Part shown: one piece after another, positions 28,904 through 38,403 of the stretch | Layout: every line of letters starts with the position of its first letter | Numbering within the stretch: position 1 is the first letter of the stretch | NCBI RefSeq assembly: GCF_003581645.1 | Contig: NZ_QXFK01000019.1 | Location: 310,001 to 374,000 of the forward strand | Direction: 5' to 3' | DNA length: 64,000 nucleotides | Source of the DNA: Pelagerythrobacter aerophilus | GTDB taxonomy: Bacteria; Pseudomonadota; Alphaproteobacteria; Sphingomonadales; Sphingomonadaceae | Made by a program: the position numbers and the translations under genes | Notes under the pieces: generated by a model | Database searches by the model: none | Told to the model about the DNA's origin: nothing | The model's input: the letters and a program-made list of their open reading frames with translations, nothing else

Positions 28904-29961
28904 AGGCGCCCATCCTCAAGACCCTCTTCGGCAAGGCCGAAGTCGCCCCGCCGCCCGACATCGAGGCGGCCGCGCTGCGTTCCGACCGTTTTCGGCTGGA
29001 GCGGGAGCACGACTGGCGGCGGCTCGAGGACATCGTCGTGCGGATGGAGAAAGGACGGCTGCGCGGCCTCTCGGACGAGGACGTCCTGGCGCTGCCCGCA
29101 CTCTACCGCACTGCCGCTTCCAGCCTCGCCGTCGCACGCGAGACCTCGCTCGACGCGGCCACGCTCGAGTATCTCGATTCGCTCATCCAGCGCGCCTGGT
29201 TTCAGGTCTATGGGCCGCGCCAGGGCTTCGTCGCCTGGCTACGCGGATTTCTCGGCGGCGGGCTCAGCCGTTCGATCCGGGAGATCTGGCTCGACATCTG
29301 CATCGCGCTGGCGGTGATGGTGGCGGGCACGATCACCGGCTGGCTGCTCGTCGCACAGGACAGGGAATGGTATTACGCCTTCGTCCCGGTCCAGTTTGCC
29401 GACACCCGCGTGCCCGGCGCCAGCCGCGAGGTGCTGATCGAAAGCCTCCAGGTCGAGAAGGACACGCAGGGCATGTCCGCCTTCGCCGCCTTCCTGTTCA
29501 GCAACAACGCCGGCGTTTCGATCCTCGCCTTCGCGCTCGGCTTCGCGTTCGGCATTCCCTCGCTGATGCTGCTGATGCACAACATGGCGGTACTCGGCGC
29601 GATGCTCTGGCTCTATGCAGACGCCGGACTGACACTCGAATTCGCGGCCTGGCTGAGCGTGCACGGGACGACCGAGCTGTTCGCGATCCTGCTCGCCGGG
29701 GCGGCCGGCATGCACATCGGCCGCTCTATGGCCTTTCCCGGCAACCGCTCGATCCTCGCCGCCGCCGCGGAGAGCGGACGCCGCGGGGCGCAGGTCATGG
29801 TCGGCGTGGTGCTAATGCTCGTCGCCGCTGCTCTGCTGGAGGCCTTTCCGCGCCAATTGCTGGGGACGGAGGGCCGGCTGATTATCGGCGGCGTCATGCT
29901 TCTCTTCTGGCTCGCCTATTTCTTCGCCTTCGGGCGCGAGAGAAAGGCGGAACCGGCATGA
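28900..29961 (+). CDS. SpoIIM-family membrane protein
   Basis: 353 aa from GTG 28900. A soluble N-terminal ~120 residues is followed by 5-6 membrane segments, including IALAVMVAGTITGWLLVA and AAFLFSNNAGVSILAFALGF. This is the stage II sporulation protein M family, here in a non-sporulating organism. In this operon context it is a conserved membrane partner of MoxR/DUF58. The function is unknown. Confidence 0.88.
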   Translation: MKAPILKTLFGKAEVAPPPDIEAAALRSDRFRLEREHDWRRLEDIVVRMEKGRLRGLSDEDVLALPALYRTAASSLAVARETSLDAATLEYLDSLIQRAWFQVYGPRQGFVAWLRGFLGGGLSRSIREIWLDICIALAVMVAGTITGWLLVAQDREWYYAFVPVQFADTRVPGASREVLIESLQVEKDTQGMSAFAAFLFSNNAGVSILAFALGFAFGIPSLMLLMHNMAVLGAMLWLYADAGLTLEFAAWLSVHGTTELFAILLAGAAGMHIGRSMAFPGNRSILAAAAESGRRGAQVMVGVVLMLVAAALLEAFPRQLLGTEGRLIIGGVMLLFWLAYFFAFGRERKAEPA

Positions 29962-30875
29962 CCGCTCGCGCCGCCCCGCATCTCGCGCACCGCGCTCGAC
30001 GCCGCCGCGACGTGGTGACGCCCGAAGGGATCGCGCTTCCCTTCACGGTCGCCAGCCGCAGCGCGCGCGCCGGGGCCCTGCTGCTCGATCTGACGCTGAT
30101 GTTCGTCACCGGCGTCGCCGTCACGTTGACGCTGATCTGGATCGCCGGCGGCTTGTTCGAGGCGGTCGGCGGCCCCGGCGGGACGAGCGGCGCGATGGAG
30201 TTCATCGCCGTGTTCTGGACCCTGTTCTGGTTCCTCCTCTGGAACGGCTATTTCATGGTCATGGAGATGGGGCCGCGCGGAGCGACGTTCGGCAAGCGCG
30301 CCGCCGGCATCCGGGTCGCCTCACGCGACGGCGGGCGGCTCACGCCAGAGGCGGTCGTGGCGCGCAATCTTCTGCGCGATATCGAGCTGTTCCTGCCGAT
30401 CGTGTTTCTGTTGAGCGCGCCGAGCGGCGAGGGCGGGGCTGCCGGCATCGCCGCCGCCGCGTGGTTCCTGATCTTCCTGCTGTTCCCCTTCTTCAACCGC
30501 GACGCCTTGCGCGCGGGCGACCTGATCGCGGGCACCTGGGTGGTCGAGGCACCGCGCGCCACACTGGCCGAAACGCTTTCGACCGAAGGCGCCGCGCGCG
30601 AGGGGGCGAGCGCGCTGACCGGCGCCGAATACCGCTTCGGTGAGGCGGAGCTGGCGATCTACGGCGAATACGAGCTGCAGACGCTCGAGCGCGTGTTGCG
30701 CGACGACCGGTCCGAAGCGCTCGAATCGGTTCACGACGCGATCTGCCGCAAGATCGGCTGGAACCCCGGCAACGGCGACGAGCGCGCCTTCCTCGAAGCG
30801 TTCTACGCCCAGCTCCGCGCCAAGCTCGAAAGCGACATGCGCTTCGGCAAGCGCAAGGCGGACAAGTTCAGCTAG
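29958..30875 (+). CDS. RDD-family membrane protein
   Basis: 305 aa from ATG 29958 (overlapping the previous stop). The RDD domain has SARAGALLLDLTLMFVTGVA, then GPRGATFGKRAAGIRV and FNRDALRAGDLIAGTWVVE. It has three or four membrane spans. The C-terminal ~100 residues form a soluble helical extension unique to this operon version. It is the last gene of the block. RDD proteins are little understood; some transport ions. Confidence 0.88.
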   Translation: MTARAAPHLAHRARRRRDVVTPEGIALPFTVASRSARAGALLLDLTLMFVTGVAVTLTLIWIAGGLFEAVGGPGGTSGAMEFIAVFWTLFWFLLWNGYFMVMEMGPRGATFGKRAAGIRVASRDGGRLTPEAVVARNLLRDIELFLPIVFLLSAPSGEGGAAGIAAAAWFLIFLLFPFFNRDALRAGDLIAGTWVVEAPRATLAETLSTEGAAREGASALTGAEYRFGEAELAIYGEYELQTLERVLRDDRSEALESVHDAICRKIGWNPGNGDERAFLEAFYAQLRAKLESDMRFGKRKADKFS

Positions 30876-30915
30876 ACGGCTTGCCGGCCGGCGCCGGGCG
30901 GCGCACAAGGCGGCG

Positions 30916-31377
30916 ATGGAATACCGGATCGCGCAAGACCCGCTGGAGGACGCCGAGGTGCTCGCGCTGCTCCAGCTCCACCTCGACGAAATGCATCGCT
31001 GGTCGCCGGCCTGCAAAGTCCACGCCTTGCCGGCCGAGCGGCTGCGCGAGCCGGACGTGACGTTCTACGTGGTGCGCGACGGCGACGGGCTGGCAGCGGT
31101 CGGTGCGCTCAAGGAACTCGCGCCCGACCGCGGCGAGCTCAAGTCGATGCGCGCGGCCCCGCCATACCGCGGGAAGGGCGCGGGCGAGGCGGTTCTGCTC
31201 CACTTGCTGGGTGAGGCGCAGGCACGCGGCTACCGCTGGCTCGGGCTGGAAACAGGGCGCCCCGAAGCATTCCGGCCGGCCTTGCGGCTTTACGAAAAGC
31301 ACGGCTTTGCCGAATGCCCGGCATTCGGCGACTATGTCTCCGACGAATTCAGCCTGTGCATGGAGAAATGGCTGTGA
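30916..31377 (+). CDS. GNAT-family N-acetyltransferase
   Basis: 153 aa. The acetyl-CoA binding motif is KSMRAAPPYRGKGAGEAVLL with downstream YRWLGLETG and LRLYEKHGFAECP. The substrate is unknown. It overlaps the beta-lactamase gene start by 10 bases, so the two may be expressed together. Confidence 0.88.
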   Translation: MEYRIAQDPLEDAEVLALLQLHLDEMHRWSPACKVHALPAERLREPDVTFYVVRDGDGLAAVGALKELAPDRGELKSMRAAPPYRGKGAGEAVLLHLLGEAQARGYRWLGLETGRPEAFRPALRLYEKHGFAECPAFGDYVSDEFSLCMEKWL

Positions 31378-32273
31378 CGATCGACCGAAGAACCGCGCTG
31401 GCGGGCGGCCTCGCGCTGGCGGCGAGCGCCTGCGTACCGGTCGAGCGTGATCTCGCCGGGCGCTTCGGCGCCCTGCTGCGCATCATCGAGGCGCAGGGCA
31501 ACGGCACGCTCGGCGTTGCAGTGCTCGACACCGGCACCGGCCGCGTCTGGGGCCATGCCGACTATGCGCGCTTCCCGCACTTGTCCTCGTTCAAGCTCTC
31601 GCTGGCCGCGCTGGTGCTGCACCTCGACGAGACCGGCGCGCTCGATGCCGGCGAGCATGTCACCTGGACCGAGGACGACCTGCTCTCCTATGCCCCGTTT
31701 GCGAAGGAGCGGCTGGAGGAAGGCGCCACGTTGCGCGAGCTGGCGGAGTTCACCCAGAAGCTGAGCGACAACACGGCCGCAAACGTGCTCCTGCGGCGGC
31801 TCGGCGGTCCCGAGCGGCTGACCGCGTTCTGGCGCGCGATCGGCGACGAGACGAGCCGACTCGACCGCTACGAACCCGAGCTCAACCTGGTGCCGCCGGG
31901 CGAGATCAAGGACACGACCACCCCCACCGCGATGGCGCGCACCTTGGGCAAGCTCCTTTACGGCGACGCGCTGGGCGAAGCGGCGCGCGCCACGCTGAAG
32001 CTGTGGATGGCAGAGACGCGCACCGGCACCAAGCGCGTGCGCGCCGGGCTTCCGCCCGAATGGCCCTCCGGCGACAAGACCGGCACGTCGCTCGCGCCGG
32101 GCATGGGCAGCGTCTATGTCGACGTCGGCTATGTCGAGCCGCCGGCCCGCGCGCCGTTGACCTTCGCCGCCTACTTCCGCGCCGCTCGCCAGCACACGGC
32201 AGCCGATCCGGCGTCCGAAGCCGTGCTGGCGGAAGTGGGACGCGTCATTGCGAGATACGCTCGCGCGACCTGA
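31368..32273 (+). CDS. Class A beta-lactamase-family serine hydrolase, Tat-exported
   Basis: 301 aa from ATG 31368 (a GTG at 31374 is possible). The N-terminus IDRRTALAGGLALAASAC combines a twin-Arg Tat signal with a lipobox, suggesting an anchored Tat lipoprotein. All class A motifs are intact: SSFK with Ser73 and Lys76, SDN at 133-135, EPELN with Glu169, and KTG at 237-239. The family hydrolyses beta-lactams through an acyl-serine intermediate in the periplasm. Spectrum and expression cannot be read from sequence. It lies in core-like surroundings with no mobile element. Confidence 0.92.
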   Translation: MAVTIDRRTALAGGLALAASACVPVERDLAGRFGALLRIIEAQGNGTLGVAVLDTGTGRVWGHADYARFPHLSSFKLSLAALVLHLDETGALDAGEHVTWTEDDLLSYAPFAKERLEEGATLRELAEFTQKLSDNTAANVLLRRLGGPERLTAFWRAIGDETSRLDRYEPELNLVPPGEIKDTTTPTAMARTLGKLLYGDALGEAARATLKLWMAETRTGTKRVRAGLPPEWPSGDKTGTSLAPGMGSVYVDVGYVEPPARAPLTFAAYFRAARQHTAADPASEAVLAEVGRVIARYARAT

Positions 32274-32288
32274 ATTTGACCGCCGCGG

Positions 32289-33293
32289 TCACTCCCCGGC
32301 GAAAATCGCCACTTCGTTCATACCCTCGCTGGTCGCACGAGCGCGGTACATGCCGGGGGTGTTGAAGCTGAACACGGCCTCGCCGTCCTTCGAGACGACG
32401 ATCACACCGCCGTCCCCGCCCAGTTCGCCGACGTCGGCGATCACCGCGTCGGCCGCCTGCTGCACCCCTTCGCCCGCCAGCAACATCCGCGCGCAGATCG
32501 CGTGCGCGACGCCGGCGCGAATGAAATATTCGCCCGAGCCCGTGGCGGAGACGGCGCAGGCGCGGTCGTCGGCCCAGGTGCCCGCGCCGATCACCGGCGA
32601 GTCGCCGATCCGGCCCCAGCGCTTGCCGGTCATCCCGCCGGTCGAGGTTCCGGCGGCGAGATGCCCCGCGGAATCGCGCGCGACCGCGCCCACGGTGCCG
32701 AACTTGAACTCGACGTCGAGCGCGGCGAGGTTCTCCGCCTTCATCTTCTCGAGCTGCTTGCGGCGATGCTCGGTCGGGAACCATTCCGGCGGGACGATTT
32801 CCAGCGCCTTCTCGGTGGCGAACTGCTCGGCGCCCTTGCCCGAAAGGAACACGTGACGCCCGTCCTCCATAACCGCGCGCGCGAGGCGGATCGGATGGCG
32901 CACGGTCGTCACTCCCGCGACCGCGCCCGCGGCACGCGTGCTGCCGTCCATGATCGAGGAGTCGAGCTCGTTCTTGCCGTCCCAGGTGAACACCGCGCCG
33001 CGCCCGGCATTGAACTTGGGGTCGTCCTCCAGCAGCACGATCACTGCCTCGACCGCATCCATCGCGCTGCCGCCCTCGCTGAGCACTTTCGCGCCCGCAT
33101 CGAGCGCAGCCTGCATGGCGGCACGATATTCGGCCTCCTGCTCGGCGCTCATGTTCTCGCGCTTCAGCGTGCCTGCCCCGCCGTGGATGGCGAGCGACCA
33201 GCCCCGCGGCGGCGCGGCCGCCTCCTGCGCTGACGGCGAAGCGGCGGGGAACAGGGCGAGAAACGCGAGAAGCGCGGCTGCAGGCTTGATCAT
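32289..33293 (-). CDS. Isoaspartyl peptidase/L-asparaginase (Ntn hydrolase), exported
   Basis: 334 aa with a signal peptide (LLAFLALFPAASPSAQ). The N-terminal part has SLAIHGGAGTLKRE. The self-cleavage site GTVGAVARD gives the nucleophilic Thr of the small subunit, followed by GTSTGGMTGKRWGRIGD. The enzyme removes beta-aspartyl residues or deaminates asparagine after autoproteolysis. The signal peptide suggests periplasmic action. It is convergent with the beta-lactamase gene. Confidence 0.92.
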   Translation of the reverse strand: MIKPAAALLAFLALFPAASPSAQEAAAPPRGWSLAIHGGAGTLKRENMSAEQEAEYRAAMQAALDAGAKVLSEGGSAMDAVEAVIVLLEDDPKFNAGRGAVFTWDGKNELDSSIMDGSTRAAGAVAGVTTVRHPIRLARAVMEDGRHVFLSGKGAEQFATEKALEIVPPEWFPTEHRRKQLEKMKAENLAALDVEFKFGTVGAVARDSAGHLAAGTSTGGMTGKRWGRIGDSPVIGAGTWADDRACAVSATGSGEYFIRAGVAHAICARMLLAGEGVQQAADAVIADVGELGGDGGVIVVSKDGEAVFSFNTPGMYRARATSEGMNEVAIFAGE

Positions 33294-33412
33294 GGCGATA
33301 GGCTAGCGCCCCGCCCGGCGGGAGCAAGGAGGTTTTCTCCCCCCAGCCGCAGGATTTTGTCTTTTTCTTGCTGCATGTTAGGTTTGCGCCGCCGCCATCG
33401 GGGAGAAATCCA

Positions 33413-34639
33413 ATGCGAATAGGTAATTATCGCTTCGACCAGGAACTGGCGATGCAGATCGGCGAAAAAGTGATCTGGGCCTTGCTGATCCTGATCGTCA
33501 CCTGGGCGCTGGCAGGCGCCGCCAAATGGACTTTCGCGAAACTGGTCGACAACGTCGCCCTGTTCCGACGCAGTACCGGCAGCGGAGCAAGCCTGGGAGA
33601 ATCGCTCGGCAAGATCGTGTCGCTGCTAATCTGGCTGTTCGGCCTGATGATCATCCTCAGCGTTCTCGGTCTCGGCAACGTGGTCGGACCGCTGGATACA
33701 CTGCTCGATAACGTCATGGCCTTCGTTCCGCGTCTGGTCGGGGCTGGGCTGATCTTCTTCATCGGACTGATGGTGGCGCGGATCGTCCGCGATCTCATCG
33801 TTACCACGCTGCAGACCTTCGATTTCGACAAGTGGGCCAACCGCGGCGGTGTCGACACGGTCACGGGCAACAGCGCGATCAGCAACACGATCGGTACGAT
33901 CGTCTATGCTCTGGTCGTGGTGTTCGCCTCGATCCTCGCGCTCGATGCCCTGAGCCTCGAGAGCGTATCGGAACCGGCGAGCAACATGCTTCAGCTGATC
34001 TTCGATGCAATCCCGCGGATTATCGGAGCCGCCCTGTTGCTGGGGATCGGCTATCTGATCAGCCGGTTCGTGGTGCAGCTCATCAAGGATGTGCTCGGTG
34101 GGCTCGGGGTCGATCGGGCCCTGGGCGCGACCGAGCTCCTGCCCGAGGGTGCCACGGCCACCGACGTGATCGCGCGTGTGGCGCAGATCGCGATCGTCCT
34201 GTTCTTTGCCATCGCCGCAACGCGGCTGCTTGGTTTCCCGGAACTTACGGCGATCCTCGACCAGGTGCTTGAACTCGGTGGCCGCGTGATCTTCGGCGCG
34301 GTGGTGATCCTGGTCGGCTTCCTGATCGCCCGGCTGCTCGTACGCATGACGTCGGGGGCCGGCGAGGAAAGCCTGGCAGGCACGATCATCAAGTGGGCGA
34401 CGATCTTCGTCTTCACCTTCATGGGCCTCAGCTTCATGCAGGTCGGCGACGAGATCGTGCGCATCTTCTTCAGCGCGCTGGTGATCGGCGGCGCGGTTGC
34501 CGCCGCCCTCGCATTCGGGCTCGGCGGCCGCGATTGGGCCGGCCGCAAGCTGAACGAGTGGGATGCAAAGGTGCCGTCCTCGACGACGGGCCCGCGGCAA
34601 GGCGGAACGTCCGACGAGCCGCTACCGCCCGGGACCTGA
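33413..34639 (+). CDS. TM-helix-repeat mechanosensitive-channel-like protein
   Basis: 408 aa with ribosome site GGGGAGA before ATG 33413. Three repeats of paired membrane helices are seen, for example RLVGAGLIFFIGLMVARIV, RIIGAALLLGIGYLISRFV and RVIFGAVVILVGFLIARLL. These TM_helix repeats are found in MscS-related proteins. The end has AFGLGGRDWAGRKL but no full MscS beta domain, so gating properties are unknown. Confidence 0.82.
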   Translation: MRIGNYRFDQELAMQIGEKVIWALLILIVTWALAGAAKWTFAKLVDNVALFRRSTGSGASLGESLGKIVSLLIWLFGLMIILSVLGLGNVVGPLDTLLDNVMAFVPRLVGAGLIFFIGLMVARIVRDLIVTTLQTFDFDKWANRGGVDTVTGNSAISNTIGTIVYALVVVFASILALDALSLESVSEPASNMLQLIFDAIPRIIGAALLLGIGYLISRFVVQLIKDVLGGLGVDRALGATELLPEGATATDVIARVAQIAIVLFFAIAATRLLGFPELTAILDQVLELGGRVIFGAVVILVGFLIARLLVRMTSGAGEESLAGTIIKWATIFVFTFMGLSFMQVGDEIVRIFFSALVIGGAVAAALAFGLGGRDWAGRKLNEWDAKVPSSTTGPRQGGTSDEPLPPGT

Positions 34640-34679
34640 CCGGATGTCCTGCCGCCGTTAGGCCGGCGGGATTAGAAAA

Positions 34680-34711
34680 GGGGGCGAGGCCTCGGGTCTC
34701 GCCCCCTTTTT
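34680..34711 (+). terminator. Rho-independent terminator after the channel-like gene
   Basis: The stem GGGGGCGAG pairs with CTCGCCCCC around a GC-rich loop and is followed by five T. It lies about 40 bp after the stop. The gene beyond is convergent, so it may serve both. Confidence 0.85.
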
Positions 34712-34721
34712 GTGCCGGCAC

Positions 34722-35462
34722 TCACGGAGAGAGGCCGACCTCAGGACCGCGGACCCCGCGCCCGCTTCGGCCCCGCCAGGCAGCATCGAACAGCGCCACC
34801 TGGATTAGAAACGCCACGCAGATCATTGCGAATTCGCCGCCGTCCTCGATGAAGGTTTCGACCTCGATCAAAGCCTGGGTGTGCGCCCCCCAGACGACGA
34901 TCAGGTCGACCACGACTCCGAAGAATGCCGCGGCGGCGATGCAACCCGACAGGATCAGGGATTCAACCGCGGCACGCAGCCGCGCATGGCGCAAGGCGGC
35001 GACCAGCGCGATCAGCCAGAATGCGCCGATCACCAGGAACAAGCTCGCCTCGCCGATGTCGTTCGGCGCGACCGGCAGCGACCAGCCGGCGAATGCCCCG
35101 GCAAAGGCATGGCCGAAGCGCTCGTGGATCTCGATACTGTTGTCGAGGGTCAACCAGGCGAACAGCAGCGCATTGGCGAGATAGACGCTCGCCCCGTCCC
35201 ACCGCCACATGACCAGCAGCATCGCCGCAATCGCGAACGTCAGCGAATATTCGAGCCATTCGCCGAAGCCCCCGTCCGAAGCGAGGAAGAACTGGACCGG
35301 CAGGTGCGCCTCGGTCAGTTCGCCGTAGTGGGCGGCCACGTCGAGCCCGACGAGTACGCCGGCATAGGGAAGCAGGAACAGCGCAGCCGTGCGCAGGCTG
35401 CGCGAGAACGCGATCTCGGTCAGGACCGAGTCGGCCTCGCGAAAGAGGGCCCTAGGCTGCAT
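34722..35462 (-). CDS. Polytopic membrane protein of unknown function
   Basis: 246 aa with about seven membrane segments (for example AALFLLPYAGVLVGLDVAAH, LEYSLTFAIAAMLLVMW, ASLFLVIGAFWLIALVAAL). Conserved-looking polar residues sit in the membrane: LDNSIEIHERFGHAFAG carries Asp, Glu and two His that could bind metal. I do not recognise the family. It stands alone between the channel-like and ZntB genes. Confidence 0.75.
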   Translation of the reverse strand: MQPRALFREADSVLTEIAFSRSLRTAALFLLPYAGVLVGLDVAAHYGELTEAHLPVQFFLASDGGFGEWLEYSLTFAIAAMLLVMWRWDGASVYLANALLFAWLTLDNSIEIHERFGHAFAGAFAGWSLPVAPNDIGEASLFLVIGAFWLIALVAALRHARLRAAVESLILSGCIAAAAFFGVVVDLIVVWGAHTQALIEVETFIEDGGEFAMICVAFLIQVALFDAAWRGRSGRGVRGPEVGLSP

Positions 35463-35587
35463 CGATGGGTCTCCGAAAGTTCCGCAGCGGGGCGGAAACG
35501 CCCGTCATAGTGCCCGGGTGCGGCAAGAACGGTTAAGCCGCATGCTTAACCTGGGCCTACCGCGCGAGGATCACGATGGTTACCCCT

Positions 35588-36604
35588 TCAGAGCCATTTC
35601 CACTTCCGGAACAGTGCGAGCTGCATGAGCATGATGGCTGCGCACAGGCCGACCACGATCCAGAACGCCGCACCGTCGTCAGCCCCCGGTATTCCCCCGA
35701 CGTTGATCCCGAGCAGGCCGGTGAGGAACGTCAGCGGCAGGAAGATCGCGGCCACGATGGTCAGCAGATAGTTGGTGCGTTCCGCGCCGGCGAGCGACCG
35801 CGCACGCAACTCGTCCATGAGCACGACCGCGCTTTCCTTGCTGATGTCCACGTCGTCGAGAAAGCGGCGCAGGAGCGCGATCGTTTCGGCAATTTCGCGC
35901 CGGTCGTGTCCTTCGAACCACTCCGGCGCCTCGCGAGCGATCGCCTCCAGCGCAACATGCTGCGGCCCCATGTGGCGCTGGAGCGCAAGGCAGTTCCGGC
36001 GGATGGCGACAGCCTTGGAGAGCACCTCGTCATTGCTCTCCTCTTCCTCCATGTCGAGATCTTCAAGCCGGTCGATCTCATCGTTCATGTCGACGATCGC
36101 CGCGTTCATCCGTTGCACCATGTGACCGGTCAGCGACGTGACGAGCGAGCCCGCGTCGACAGGGCCGGAACCCGCGTCGAATTCCAGCAGCGTGTCCCGC
36201 GGCGTCTGCAGCGGTACGCGGCGCAGGGTGACGAGCCGCCTCCCGTCGCTCCACAGCTGCATCGAGACCATGTCCTCCGGCGCCGCGCCGGAGTTGAAGT
36301 TGATCCCGCGCAGCACGGCAACCAGCGTTTCGCCCTCGCTGAAGGCCCGCGGGCGGGTCGCGTCGCTGGTGAGCAGCCGGGCGGTCGGCTCCGGAACGCC
36401 GAGCTCCGCCTGGAGCCAGTCGCACATGCCCGCCTCCGTTCGGCGCAGGTGAAGCCACAGGACCTCGCCCGGCGCCGCCGGCCGCCAGCCCTGCGCCTCG
36501 TCCCAGCCGATCGCCCGCGCGCCGCCCCGGCCGTCCAGCACCCGACCAAACAGCAGGGCGGTTTCGTCCTCGTTCTCGTCGGTCGGATCGGCGACATCGT
36601 CCAT
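35588..36604 (-). CDS. ZntB/CorA-family metal transporter
   Basis: 338 aa from ATG 36604 (an upstream ATG at 36640 is possible). A large cytoplasmic N-terminal domain precedes two C-terminal membrane helices. The pore motif is [10 protein letters not shown], the GxN form seen in ZntB rather than the strict GMN of CorA magnesium channels. The C-terminus KWKWL is typical of ZntB. It probably moves zinc. It diverges from ispG with 71 bp between starts. Confidence 0.88.
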   Translation of the reverse strand: MDDVADPTDENEDETALLFGRVLDGRGGARAIGWDEAQGWRPAAPGEVLWLHLRRTEAGMCDWLQAELGVPEPTARLLTSDATRPRAFSEGETLVAVLRGINFNSGAAPEDMVSMQLWSDGRRLVTLRRVPLQTPRDTLLEFDAGSGPVDAGSLVTSLTGHMVQRMNAAIVDMNDEIDRLEDLDMEEEESNDEVLSKAVAIRRNCLALQRHMGPQHVALEAIAREAPEWFEGHDRREIAETIALLRRFLDDVDISKESAVVLMDELRARSLAGAERTNYLLTIVAAIFLPLTFLTGLLGINVGGIPGADDGAAFWIVVGLCAAIMLMQLALFRKWKWL

Positions 36605-36675
36605 CGCGCCTTCCTTGCCGCAAACGCCGGGCGCTGTCATTGCTCCTTCATCGGACCACGCCTATATGGCGGGCC

Positions 36676-37833
36676 ATGTCTGAGATACGTCCGTGGCGCA
36701 CGATCGCGCGTCGCCAGTCCCGCCAGATCATGGTCGGCAACGTGCCGGTCGGCGGCGATGCGCCGATCACGGTGCAGACGATGACCAATACCCCGACCGA
36801 GGATGCGGCGGCGACGATCGATCAGATCCGCCGCTGCGAAGAGGCTGGGGCGGACCTGATCCGCGTCTCCTGCCCGACCGAGGAAGCGACCGCCGCGCTG
36901 CCGCTGATCGTGCGTGCCTCGAACATTCCGATCGTTGCCGACATCCACTTCCACTACAAGCGCGCGCTCGAAGCGGCCGACGCCGGCGCGGCGTGCCTGC
37001 GGATCAACCCCGGCAACATCGGCAGCGACCAGCGCGTCGCCGAAGTGGTCCGGGCGGCCAAGGCGAACGGCTGCGCGATCCGCATCGGGGTCAACGCCGG
37101 GAGCCTCGAGAAGGACCTGCTCGAGAAATACGGCGAGCCTTGCCCCGAGGCGCTGGTCGAGAGCGCGCTCGACCATATCAAGCTGCTGCAGGATCACGAC
37201 TTTCACGAATACAAAGTGGCGGTGAAGGCGAGCGACGTGTTCCTCGCCGTCGCTGCCTACATGGGCCTTGCCGAAGCGGTCGACTGCCCTCTGCACCTCG
37301 GCATCACCGAGGCCGGCGGCCTGATCGGCGGGACGGTCAAGTCCAGCATCGGCATCGGCAATCTGCTCTGGGCCGGGATCGGCGACACGATTCGCGTCTC
37401 GCTGTCCGCCGAACCAGAGGATGAAGTACGCGTCGGGTTCGAGATCCTCAAAGCTCTCGGCCTCAGGACGCGCGGCGTGCGGGTGGTCTCCTGCCCGTCC
37501 TGCGCGCGGCAGGGCTTTGACGTAATCCGCACCGTCCAGGCGCTGGAGGAGCGGCTCTCCCACATCAAGACGCCGCTTTCGCTCTCAGTCCTCGGTTGCG
37601 TGGTCAACGGCCCGGGCGAGGCGCGTGAGACCGACATCGGCATCACCGGCGGCGGCAAGGGCAAGCACATGGTCTATCTCTCGGGGGTGACCGACCACCA
37701 CGTCTCCGACGCGGACATGCTCGACCACATTGTGGATCTGGTCGAGAAGAAAGCCGCCGAGATCGAGGCGGACATGAGCGACGCGGGCCAAGCCGCCCCC
37801 AAGGAGCACGAAGTGCCCGAGGCTGCGGAATGA
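36676..37833 (+). CDS. ispG: 4-hydroxy-3-methylbut-2-enyl diphosphate synthase
   Basis: 385 aa from ATG 36676. The N-terminal TIM barrel has [15 protein letters not shown]. The [4Fe-4S]-binding C-terminal domain shows [32 protein letters not shown]. It makes HMBPP from MEcPP in the MEP isoprenoid pathway. Confidence 0.97.
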   Translation: MSEIRPWRTIARRQSRQIMVGNVPVGGDAPITVQTMTNTPTEDAAATIDQIRRCEEAGADLIRVSCPTEEATAALPLIVRASNIPIVADIHFHYKRALEAADAGAACLRINPGNIGSDQRVAEVVRAAKANGCAIRIGVNAGSLEKDLLEKYGEPCPEALVESALDHIKLLQDHDFHEYKVAVKASDVFLAVAAYMGLAEAVDCPLHLGITEAGGLIGGTVKSSIGIGNLLWAGIGDTIRVSLSAEPEDEVRVGFEILKALGLRTRGVRVVSCPSCARQGFDVIRTVQALEERLSHIKTPLSLSVLGCVVNGPGEARETDIGITGGGKGKHMVYLSGVTDHHVSDADMLDHIVDLVEKKAAEIEADMSDAGQAAPKEHEVPEAAE

Positions 37834-37840
37834 TCCGCCG

Positions 37841-38326
37841 TCAGAAGTAGATGTCGACGTAGTCCGTCAGGTCGTCGCACCATTCGAATTCGCGCAGCCG
37901 CCAATACTGACGGCCCTGCGTCACGCCGAACCGCCAGACCTTGTCCGCGGCGCAGCGGCGGCCCGCGTCGGGCGTGTCGGTGATCGCCACTCGGCCGTCG
38001 AGCAGGAAGTAGTCGACGCCGATCTCCGTCACCACGCCATCGACCGTCACCCGTCCGGGTCCGTCTTGCGCACTTTGCGAGCCCGACAGGTGCCATACGC
38101 CGTTCGCGTCGACCGTCACCTCCACGTCGCCGCGCCGGTCCCAGGTGATCCATTGCAGCGTCATGCCGCTGTTGTTCCGCAACCGATGCGCGGCGTCCTG
38201 GCTGAGAATGCGGGTGGCGGCCGGAGCCGGCGTCGCGGTCTCGGGCGGCGAGGCGGTTTCGGGTGGCGGAGCGGCGGCAGTGCAGGCCGCGAGCGCCAGC
38301 AGCGCCGGCAGGGCGATGTGTTTCAT
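37841..38326 (-). CDS. Putative lipoprotein of unknown function
   Basis: 161 aa from ATG 38326, with lipobox-type leader ALPALLALAACTAA. A Pro/Thr-rich linker (residues 20-36) is followed by a globular domain with two Cys near the C-terminus (GRRCAADKVWRFG and FEWCDDLTDYV). The family is not recognised. It is convergent with ispG and divergent from the L,D-transpeptidase-like gene. Confidence 0.72.
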   Translation of the reverse strand: MKHIALPALLALAACTAAAPPPETASPPETATPAPAATRILSQDAAHRLRNNSGMTLQWITWDRRGDVEVTVDANGVWHLSGSQSAQDGPGRVTVDGVVTEIGVDYFLLDGRVAITDTPDAGRRCAADKVWRFGVTQGRQYWRLREFEWCDDLTDYVDIYF

Positions 38327-38403
38327 ATCCCGCAAACGTGTGGACGACGAAAGCCGTTCCCCGTTCACGCTCCCGTTACCGCTTGCTATGCTAGGGCCTA
38401 ACA

